Shown in pieces: positions 1 to 5,412 of a DNA stretch of 5,829 nucleotides (the stretch's first letter is position 1; every line of letters starts with the position of its first letter). The DNA is from an uncultured Fidelibacterota bacterium (lineage in GTDB: Bacteria > Fidelibacterota > Fidelibacteria > Fidelibacterales > Fidelibacteraceae), in NCBI GenBank assembly GCA_937862595.1, contig CALMFL010000151.1:1-5829 (forward strand). The letters run 5' to 3'. The notes under the pieces are model-generated. The model was given only the letters and a program-made list of their open reading frames with translations, made no database searches and was not told where the DNA came from. The position numbers and the translations under genes are program-made.

Positions 1-665
1 GGATCGACCTGGAACAGGATGCGTTCATGGCCGAAGTCGGCCAGGATCCGGGCGAGATTGAAACGTTCGTGAAGCGGCAGATTGGCCAGGCCTTCCCCGT
101 GGATCTCGATCACGGTAGCCGGGTTTTCGGGAAGAGAGAAATAGTTTTTAATATAAAGGGCGATATCGATCCCGCCGATCCATTCGCCGGGATTGCCCTG
201 AAATAAAAGAGTAAAGATGTCCGGGACCGTAATGTCCAGACTGCCGGTGTCGAGCAGTTTCCCGGCCTGTTCGGGGTCCGTACGGAGCACCAGGGTTCCC
301 AGCACGCCGAGTTCCGCCAGATTCCTGTCCGTCGTGACCAGGATGCTCCCGGGAAGCGCGAATCCGTCTTCGGCGGCGACCAGGGCCGGCATGCCGGTCC
401 GGCCGGCGGGATAATACTTTGCCCCGCGCTTCCGGAAAACGGAGACCTGTTCGGGATCGGGCAGTGCTGCCGGGGGCATATGGTTGCTGATGATCAGCGT
501 GCTGACGGCGCAGTGATCCCCGGACATCGCTTTACCGGTTTCTTTCAGGGTCAGCGGATCAAGGACCACATGGTCCGGCGAGATCCGCAGGCTGTCTGCC
601 GCCTGTATCGTTTCCGCGGCGGCGGCGGTTTTTAACAGTTGATGCGTCATGGAAGATGCGCTCAT
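1..665 (-). CDS. Divergent aconitase/LeuC-superfamily protein lacking the first Fe-S cysteine (partial, C-terminus cut off)
   Basis: The reading frame stays open for 221 codons from the ATG at 665 to the window edge; its C-terminal part is missing. Segments match, in order, the large subunit of isopropylmalate dehydratase: 'SNHMPP' (60-65) for DHNVP, 'LPGSILVTTD' (104-113) for KPGEVIVGAD, 'ELGVLGTLV' (118-126) for TYGALGAFA, 'ITVPDIFTLLFQG' (145-157) for FKVPETIKVVLEG, 'IDIALYI' (166-172) for KDLILYI, and 'IEIHGEGLANLPLHERFNLA' (186-205) for the VEFTGEAI..LSMEGRMTLCNMA stretch. Family members hydrate or dehydrate small acids with a 4Fe-4S cluster. Here the ADSHTC motif reads 'TDRNLA' (112-117), so Ser, His and the cluster Cys are replaced by Arg, Asn and Ala. 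The GxxHQ histidine region reads 'GMPALV' (91-96). Ordinary aconitase chemistry is therefore unlikely. There is no signal peptide, so it is probably cytoplasmic. The 665 start is chosen because GGAG lies 8 bases upstream; the Met at 650 has no such site. Fold assignment is by eye and substrate is unknown. Confidence 0.8.
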   Translation of the reverse strand, partial: MSASSMTHQLLKTAAAAETIQAADSLRISPDHVVLDPLTLKETGKAMSGDHCAVSTLIISNHMPPAALPDPEQVSVFRKRGAKYYPAGRTGMPALVAAEDGFALPGSILVTTDRNLAELGVLGTLVLRTDPEQAGKLLDTGSLDITVPDIFTLLFQGNPGEWIGGIDIALYIKNYFSLPENPATVIEIHGEGLANLPLHERFNLARILADFGHERILFQVD

Positions 666-1798
666 AAGATCGGCTCCGATTTAAAGATATTCAGATAACG
701 GCGGTTCTTCAGGAGATACCCCCAGTCCGAAACAATGATGTGATTGCGAAAATACTGCAGGTTCCGCTGGAACTCCCGTTCACTGCCTTCTGACGCAGGC
801 AGTAAGCCCGGATCAAGGGACGGGACGGTCCAGCCTCCCGATATTTCAAGTTCCCGGTCCAGTTCGATGCGGATGGAATCCAGGGTTTCCTTCGGGATAC
901 GGCCGGCAGGATGCAGTACGAAATGATCCAGGAAGGGAGAGAGGGTCTGAATGTCCTGCCCGCTGAGCCGGCGCCTTCCGTGATCGAATTGTTCTTCGGT
1001 CCAGGGAAGCACGGACAGCATGATGCGGCAATCGGGATTGATCTCGCGGATCGCATGATGCGCCTGCTCCATAAAAGAGGTAATGACCTCGGATTTCCAC
1101 TGAACCCATTTGCCCGGATGATTTTCCAGGATCCAGGCGGCGGTTTCGGCAACCGTACTGCTGTTACGGGGGAGGGATATCCCGGCGTAATCGGAGAACG
1201 TCTGCTGGCAGTTTGTACAGAAGCAATAAGAAAGGGCATTGTTCACGGCATGTTCATCGCAGGGATCGGGCGACTCAAGCGGAAAGGCCAGGTCGCTAAA
1301 ATAAACGGCATCCGGCTGTAATATTAGCATGACTTCCCTGACGGCGGCGAGTTTATACCGGCGGTACTCGGGATCACGGGGACAGATGGCGGCCAGAGGC
1401 TCGGACCCCGCCGGATTGCCGTATTCGCTGACGGCGCGCAGATTGGGCTGGGACCGGTAGGTATAGGCATCCCTGAAGACGGGAATATAGGCTGCAAAAC
1501 GGATATGCCGCCGCCGAAGTTCGTGCCGGAAAGCCAGAAGCTGCGTCCCGTATTCCCAGCGCTGGGGAAGTACGTCCGAGGGGTAGTAGGCGGTCCCGTT
1601 CTCCATGACCGGGGAAATGACCAGGTTCACGCCGGCTTCCTTCAACTCATCCGCCAGTGCGCCCATTTCGCCGCCGTAACGCTGGCGGATCTCGGGTTTC
1701 TGCAGGACCACGTGCACGCCTTTAATATTTTCCTGACGTGAACAAGCGCTCCAGAGGAGGAGGCAGGCCAGCAGGATGTACCGTGTCATTTTCATCAT
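662..1798 (-). CDS. Lipoprotein with glycoside-hydrolase-like TIM barrel
   Basis: This 378-residue protein has a short signal peptide (charged MMKMTR, then hydrophobic YILLACLLLWSA) and a relaxed lipobox WSAC with the lipidated Cys at 19, so it should be a periplasm- or surface-facing lipoprotein. The rest alternates strands and helices like family-10-type and 'hypothetical glycosyl hydrolase' (GHL) barrels: strands KGVHVVLQ (26-33), GVNLVISPV (56-64), RFAAYIPVF (100-108), then 'ICPRDPEYRRY' (138-148), 'QPDAVYFSDLAFP' (161-173), a 'CFCTNC' Cys cluster (192-197) followed by QQTF, and 'RIMLSVLPW' (258-266). The C-x-C-x-x-C plus [QR]xxF block is typical of these barrels just after the strand carrying the catalytic Asp. 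In the usual DG[ILV]xxDxIRxP pattern that Asp falls at Ser168, with Asp169 adjacent. The substrate, presumably a glycan, cannot be told. Start options are Met at 1798, 1795 or 1789, none with a clear Shine-Dalgarno site; all keep the signal peptide. Its stop overlaps the next gene by ATGA. Confidence 0.8.
   Translation of the reverse strand: MMKMTRYILLACLLLWSACSRQENIKGVHVVLQKPEIRQRYGGEMGALADELKEAGVNLVISPVMENGTAYYPSDVLPQRWEYGTQLLAFRHELRRRHIRFAAYIPVFRDAYTYRSQPNLRAVSEYGNPAGSEPLAAICPRDPEYRRYKLAAVREVMLILQPDAVYFSDLAFPLESPDPCDEHAVNNALSYCFCTNCQQTFSDYAGISLPRNSSTVAETAAWILENHPGKWVQWKSEVITSFMEQAHHAIREINPDCRIMLSVLPWTEEQFDHGRRRLSGQDIQTLSPFLDHFVLHPAGRIPKETLDSIRIELDRELEISGGWTVPSLDPGLLPASEGSEREFQRNLQYFRNHIIVSDWGYLLKNRRYLNIFKSEPIL
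674..677 (-). promoter_or_regulatory. Ribosome binding site (GGAG) of the aconitase-like gene
   Basis: GGAG sits 8 bases before the ATG at 665, inside the last codons of the upstream lipoprotein gene. It supports the ATGA-overlap start over the in-frame ATG at 650, which is preceded by the pyrimidine-rich CATCTTCC. Confidence 0.6.
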
Positions 1799-1801
1799 GG
1801 G

Positions 1802-1830
1802 AAGATAAGCTATAATTTGCCCTGAGTCAA
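1802..1830 (-). promoter_or_regulatory. Candidate promoter of the lipoprotein/aconitase-like unit
   Basis: On the minus strand TTGACT (1830-1825) and TATCTT (1807-1802) are separated by 17 bases, resembling a sigma-70 -35/-10 pair. Transcription would begin almost on the first ATG codons, giving a very short or absent leader, consistent with the lack of a Shine-Dalgarno site there. TATAGC (1813-1808) is an alternative -10 with a poorer -35. If the host uses the Bacteroidota TTTG/TAnnTTTG promoter type, the fit is weak. Confidence 0.3.
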
Positions 1831-1853
1831 GAAGTTACGCGCCTAACTCAGGG
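1820..1853. repeat. Perfect 8-bp inverted repeat overlapping the -35 region
   Basis: CCCTGAGT (1820-1827) and ACTCAGGG (1846-1853) are exact reverse complements separated by 18 bases. The left arm overlaps the candidate -35 box at 1825-1830. A competing hairpin, AGTTA (1833-1837) with TAACT (1844-1848), shares bases with the right arm. It could be an operator for a dimeric regulator or an RNA hairpin in read-through from the upstream operon. Confidence 0.45.
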
Positions 1854-1894
1854 GGTGTCCGACGGGATCCCCGGCCTTTTGTTTTTCCGGTTCC

Positions 1895-1929
1895 AAAAAA
1901 AACGGCGCATCATCGATACGCCGCGTTTT
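1895..1929 (-). terminator. Rho-independent terminator of the SpoIID-AmpG-like operon
   Basis: On the minus strand, CGGCG (1923-1919), an 11-base loop and CGCCG (1907-1903) are followed by eight T residues (1902-1895). An AAAA tract (1929-1926) on the far side extends the stem against the first Ts across a two-base CG bulge. It begins 26 bases past the permease stop codon and lies about 100 bases before the next gene, separating the two minus-strand units. Confidence 0.8.
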
Positions 1930-1954
1930 ACGATGTCTGATCTCAAAATGCCGC

Positions 1955-3817
1955 TTAGTCGGCTTCCTTTATTTTTCTGCCGAATTCCGGGTCGATCTTG
2001 AGGAATTTCAGGAGGATGAAACCCGGAATGGTGGCGATCACGACCCAGATGAAGAAATGCTGGTAGCCGATGATCTCCTGAAGCCATCCGGACATCATAC
2101 CCGGGATCATCATGCCCAGCGCCATGAAAGCGGTACAGATCGCGTAGTGGGAGGTTTTGTATTCCCCGCGCGATATATAGATCATGAACATCATGTAAGC
2201 CGTAAAGCCGAAGCCGTACCCGAAGGTCTCAAACGCCACCGAGGGGATGATCACCCACAGGCTGGACGGCTGGGCGTAGGAAAGGAAGATATAGACCGCA
2301 TCCGGAACGTTGATCATGATCGCAAACCACCAGATCCATTTTTTCAACCCGTGTTTTGCGACCGCCATGCCGCCCAGGATCCCGCCGAGCGTCAGGAAAA
2401 GGATCCCGATCGTGCCGTAGGTCAGGCCGTACTGTCCGGCCGTCAGTCCCAATCCGCCCATCTCGCGGGTGTCGAGCATGAACGGCGCGGAAAGTTTCAC
2501 CAGCTGCGATTCTCCCAGACGGAAGAGCAAGAGGAAAACGATCGCCAGGCCGATGCCGTCTTTTTTGAAGAAGGAGCCGAAGGTCGAGAAGAAGTCCTTG
2601 ACTGCCTGAAGGGCGGATCTCTCGACCCGGTCCACTTCCACCTTCGGAAGCGTCAGGCGATGCGCCAGCCAGAAAATGAAGAACATGCCGGAAAGGCAGA
2701 AAAACAGCACGGTCCAGGCCATCCGGACATTCCCGGATTCCGCGTCGAAGAAAGCCTGGCTCGGGGTCTGCAGTTTTTTATCCAGCTGGATCACGGCCAT
2801 GACGGGCTTGTTCCAGTTCTCCGTCGTGAATTCGAAGCGGGTGCCTTCGACCAGCTTGATGCTTTTGTCGCCCTTGTCCTGTCCAAAGGTTACGATCACG
2901 ACCTTATCTGCCTCGGGCGGTCTGGACAGACTGAAATACACAATGCCCAGGTTCCCGGCATAGTCGGTGACGACGGGGTCCTCTACGCCAAAGCTTGTCC
3001 GCAGCCAGTTCTCGAAATGTTTCGGCCGGACCGCTTTGTTCTTTTCTTTGCGTGCCTTGTCTTTGGCGATCTGCGCGGCGTTGGGATCCGGCTGACCCTG
3101 GGCAATGTTCCAGGCCCGGGCCGCTGCGATCAGGGAATCCGCATAGACGGTGGCAACGCGCTTAAGGGGAATATCGAGTTTTTCGGGCGCGTATATCAGG
3201 TACATGTCGCCCGGACGTTCCTGTTCAAGGTTCTGCATTTCCACCGGGATGATCCCGGCCCCGTCGTTGACGGCGCTGACCTCCAGAGAGACTTTGTCCA
3301 GTCCGGAGGCATTGATCAGCACACTGACAAGGATCACGAACACACCCTGTCCCATGAGCATGGCCACACGGTAGAAGGCCGAACGGATGCCGTTGAACAG
3401 CGCCTGGTCGCCTTCGTTCAGTCCGATCATATAAAATCCGTCCGCGGCGATATCGTGGGTCGCCGAGGTAAAAGCCATCAGCCACAGGAAGGCGATGCTG
3501 ATCCTGAAAAAATTGCTTGTGGGGATGGTCAGCGCGATGCATGCGAAGAGAATGCCCAGAACGAACTGCATGACAAGGATCCACCAGCGTTTCGTCTTCA
3601 GGTTGTCGACGATGGGGCTCCACAGGGGCTTAAGGACCCAGGGCAGGTAGAGCAGACTGGTGTAAAGGGCGATGTCGGTATTTGAAATGCCGAGCATCTT
3701 ATACATCACAACGGAAACGACCATCACGACCGTATAGGGAATTCCTTCAGCGAAGTAGAGGGACGGGATCCAGCTCCAGGGGCTTGTTTTCTTTTTCTTG
3801 CTTTGGTTTGCGTTCAT
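1955..3817 (-). CDS. AmpG-like MFS permease (muropeptide importer) with large periplasmic insertion
   Basis: This 620-residue inner-membrane protein has 12 likely membrane helices. Its N-terminal half matches the AmpG pattern: 'FAEGIPYTV' (22-30) for the GF.SGLP segment of TM1, 'WVLKPLWSPIVD' (60-71) for FKFLWSPLMD after TM2, 'HDIAADGF' (121-128) in TM4, and 'FNGIRSAFYRVAML' (141-154) leading into TM5. AmpG proteins import GlcNAc-anhydroMurNAc peptides by proton symport for cell-wall recycling. Helices lie near 15-40, 45-65, 78-98, 105-130, 145-170, 366-388, 421-443, 460-485, 492-513, 517-545, 555-580 and 586-604. The oddity is residues 171-365, about 195 soluble residues between TM5 and TM6, facing the periplasm. 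It has a Lys-rich helical part (about 245-265) and a strand-rich part (about 286-346). Typical AmpG is shorter and lacks this. AAGGA lies 8 bases before the ATG. It follows the SpoIID gene by 15 bases, supporting a joint recycling role. The exact substrate is inferred. Confidence 0.88.
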   Translation of the reverse strand: MNANQSKKKKTSPWSWIPSLYFAEGIPYTVVMVVSVVMYKMLGISNTDIALYTSLLYLPWVLKPLWSPIVDNLKTKRWWILVMQFVLGILFACIALTIPTSNFFRISIAFLWLMAFTSATHDIAADGFYMIGLNEGDQALFNGIRSAFYRVAMLMGQGVFVILVSVLINASGLDKVSLEVSAVNDGAGIIPVEMQNLEQERPGDMYLIYAPEKLDIPLKRVATVYADSLIAAARAWNIAQGQPDPNAAQIAKDKARKEKNKAVRPKHFENWLRTSFGVEDPVVTDYAGNLGIVYFSLSRPPEADKVVIVTFGQDKGDKSIKLVEGTRFEFTTENWNKPVMAVIQLDKKLQTPSQAFFDAESGNVRMAWTVLFFCLSGMFFIFWLAHRLTLPKVEVDRVERSALQAVKDFFSTFGSFFKKDGIGLAIVFLLLFRLGESQLVKLSAPFMLDTREMGGLGLTAGQYGLTYGTIGILFLTLGGILGGMAVAKHGLKKWIWWFAIMINVPDAVYIFLSYAQPSSLWVIIPSVAFETFGYGFGFTAYMMFMIYISRGEYKTSHYAICTAFMALGMMIPGMMSGWLQEIIGYQHFFIWVVIATIPGFILLKFLKIDPEFGRKIKEAD

Positions 3818-3825
3818 GGGTGATT

Positions 3826-3830
3826 TCCTT
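3826..3830 (-). promoter_or_regulatory. Ribosome binding site (AAGGA) of the AmpG-like gene
   Basis: AAGGA lies 8 bases before the ATG at 3817 and fills the short gap after the SpoIID stop codon. No room is left for a separate promoter in the gap, so the two genes are most likely co-transcribed. Confidence 0.7.
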
Positions 3831-3832
3831 AC

Positions 3833-5158
3833 TTATTTGTAGATCTTTTTGTAACGGCTTCCCGGATAATAATGGCTCAGGATCTCCTGAGTGGAATAGC
3901 CTTTCAGGGACATTCCCAGCGCACCGATCTGACAGAGCCCCGATCCGTGCCCCCATCCGGCGCCATGATAAATAAAACGCTTGGGGATATCCCCGGTCCC
4001 GACCTTATCGATCACGACCGCGGATGAAAAGAGGAATTTCGGATGCAGCACCAGCCGGGCATTATAATCTTTGATCACCACGGTCTCGCGCACCCTGTCC
4101 TCAAAATCATGGTAAACGATGCCAAGCTCAAGCAGCCGGCCGCTCCCCGCACGCTTGCGAGTCTGAAGGTCCAGCACTTCCTTGAGATCAAGCTTCAGTT
4201 TGTCGCGCAGGTTCGCGGAGAGTTCCTCGTTCGAGATCTCCACCGTCCAGCGGAAATATTCGCCCTCGTCGTCACAGGCGCCGATATAGTGTTTCAGTTT
4301 GTTTTCCGGCACCGTCGTGGAAGAGCAGAAAGCATCCTTGGGATTGGAGAGGATCCAGGCGCGGGCGTTCTCTTCGATCGTCAGGTCCGGAACGGTATGA
4401 CCCTCCGGCATGTCCGGAATATTCTGCATGTAGGGCAGGGGGGTGTTCTCCCAGAGGTTTTCAAAGGTCTCCATTTTTCCGCCGCAGGATTTGGAGTAGC
4501 GGGCGTCACAGATCTTTCCGTCGTAGAGAATGACCATGCCGCGCGTCGTTTCCGTTCCTTTTCTGCTGACGTCGGTCACGTTGTTCAATCCCTGGTAGCG
4601 CTGGCAGCAGTCGTCGTTGCAGACGTCGATCCCGAGCGCAATGTGTTTCTGTTCCACATTGGCCAGCATCCAGGAGCGGGCGACCACGGTCTGCGCTTCG
4701 ATCAGCGCCGCCGGGCAGGCGGCGCCCATTTCCGAGGTTGCCACGCACATCAGATAGGATTCCAGCGAGAGTTCGTTGATCACCAGCAGATTGCCGTCCG
4801 AGACCTTGATCTCCACGGTTCCGGGCAGTTTTACGCTGATATATTTCCGCCAGTGGAACTCCCTGCCCGAAATAACGGGATCCAGCGTGATATGGGCGTC
4901 GTCGACCATGGGGCGGAAGACCACTTTATTGACCTTTTCGTAGCTTTTGCCGTCGATCTTGAAAACAATGGCATTGTTCTCGATCGTAAATAAAATACTT
5001 GATACTTCACAGGTTGAAAACGTGAGGGTATCCACCGCCATCTCATAATCGCACATATTGGATAAAAACGTCGTAATCTTTTTTTGTTCATCCTGCGGAA
5101 GTACGATCCCGACCCTGATCAGGGGTTCTACGGATGGAATGACACCGGGTTTTAACAT
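3833..5158 (-). CDS. SpoIID/LytB-domain protein, putative peptidoglycan lytic transglycosylase
   Basis: This 441-residue protein carries the full SpoIID/LytB signature: 'SLESYLMCVATSEMG' (131-145) with the presumed catalytic Glu143, 'EAQTVVARSW' (154-163), 'CCQRYQG' (184-190), 'TTRGMVILYDGK' (204-215), 'CDARYSKSCGG' (217-227), and C-terminal 'GWGHGSGLCQIGALGM' (401-416) ending in 'LSHYYPG' (427-433). SpoIID-type enzymes cleave denuded glycan strands of peptidoglycan. The N-terminal 130 residues and the segment at about 240-340 are additions seen in Bacteroides-type homologues. No signal peptide or membrane segment is visible, so a cytoplasmic location, perhaps acting on imported fragments, is possible. 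An in-frame ATG exists at 5263, but the start at 5158 has GAGAGG 8 bases upstream, and the extra 35 residues look neither like a signal peptide nor like the domain. First gene of an operon with the AmpG-like permease. Domain identity is firm; activity and location are inferred. Confidence 0.92.
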   Translation of the reverse strand: MLKPGVIPSVEPLIRVGIVLPQDEQKKITTFLSNMCDYEMAVDTLTFSTCEVSSILFTIENNAIVFKIDGKSYEKVNKVVFRPMVDDAHITLDPVISGREFHWRKYISVKLPGTVEIKVSDGNLLVINELSLESYLMCVATSEMGAACPAALIEAQTVVARSWMLANVEQKHIALGIDVCNDDCCQRYQGLNNVTDVSRKGTETTRGMVILYDGKICDARYSKSCGGKMETFENLWENTPLPYMQNIPDMPEGHTVPDLTIEENARAWILSNPKDAFCSSTTVPENKLKHYIGACDDEGEYFRWTVEISNEELSANLRDKLKLDLKEVLDLQTRKRAGSGRLLELGIVYHDFEDRVRETVVIKDYNARLVLHPKFLFSSAVVIDKVGTGDIPKRFIYHGAGWGHGSGLCQIGALGMSLKGYSTQEILSHYYPGSRYKKIYK

Positions 5159-5166
5159 TGTATTTG

Positions 5167-5172
5167 CCTCTC
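5167..5172 (-). promoter_or_regulatory. Ribosome binding site (GAGAGG) deciding the SpoIID start
   Basis: GAGAGG stands 8 bases upstream of the ATG at 5158. The upstream in-frame ATG at 5263 has no purine-rich site before it, so this site places the real start at 5158. Confidence 0.7.
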
Positions 5173-5234
5173 TCTTGTTTAGTATGTGAAATCGATCCTT
5201 TATCTTCAATGTGAGCGGGACATAAAGGACATTT

Positions 5235-5263
5235 AAGTTAGCATATAAAATGCTTGTTTTCAA
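5235..5263 (-). promoter_or_regulatory. Candidate promoter of the SpoIID-AmpG-like operon
   Basis: On the minus strand TTGAAA (5263-5258) and TAACTT (5240-5235) are 17 bases apart in an AT-rich patch. This would give a leader of about 70 bases before the ATG at 5158 and would exclude the ATG at 5263. A short inverted repeat, AGCAT-ATAAA-ATGCT (about 5240-5254), lies in the spacer. The -10 match is modest, and TATATG at about 5246-5241 is an alternative. Confidence 0.3.
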
Positions 5264-5349
5264 TCGTTAAATGGACAATTTGGCGATGCTGGCCTGCGGT
5301 GAAAGCCGGGCGGCCGCAAAACGCAAAGTCCGGAAACGGCATGGAATGC

Positions 5350-5378
5350 TTGTAAACGCGGCGGATTTTACGTAATAT
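5350..5378 (+). promoter_or_regulatory. Candidate promoter of the DUF456 gene
   Basis: TTGTAA (5350-5355) and TAATAT (5373-5378) are separated by 17 bases, each matching four of six sigma-70 consensus positions. Transcription would begin about 28 bases before the ATG, leaving room for the AGGA ribosome binding site at 5404-5407. Confidence 0.3.
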
Positions 5379-5412
5379 CCTGCCGGAGAAAAGTTACGCG
5401 GAAAGGAACGTG

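Larger units (their letters stand above)
5159..5412. other. Divergent intergenic region
   Basis: This 254-base region separates the leftward SpoIID operon from the rightward DUF456 gene. The left half is AT-rich and holds the candidate operon promoter; the right half is GC-rich and holds the candidate DUF456 promoter. A NotI-type palindrome GCGGCCGC occurs at 5310-5317. No tRNA-like fold, terminator or repeat family is visible. Confidence 0.6.

Noticed and set aside
217..414. 65-codon plus-strand frame at the left edge
   Set aside because: Antisense to the aconitase-like gene; Ser/Pro/Arg-rich with no motif.
2057..3685. 542-codon open frame on the plus strand opposite the permease gene
   Set aside because: It lies wholly antisense to a clear AmpG-like gene, is rich in His, Asp, Gly and Arg without any recognisable domain, and has no ribosome binding site. 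It is a shadow frame of GC-rich coding DNA.
4043..4993. 316-codon open frame on the plus strand opposite the SpoIID gene
   Set aside because: Antisense to a firmly identified SpoIID domain, with a His/Val/Arg-rich composition typical of a shadow frame and no supporting motif.
5159..5263. 35-residue N-terminal extension of the SpoIID protein from the ATG at 5263
   Set aside because: No ribosome binding site precedes 5263, while GAGAGG precedes 5158 at ideal distance. The extension has no signal-peptide pattern and overlaps the likely promoter.
5310..5317. GCGGCCGC palindrome as a possible regulatory site
   Set aside because: A single 8-base GC palindrome in GC-rich DNA, with no second copy nearby and no clear position relative to a promoter element.
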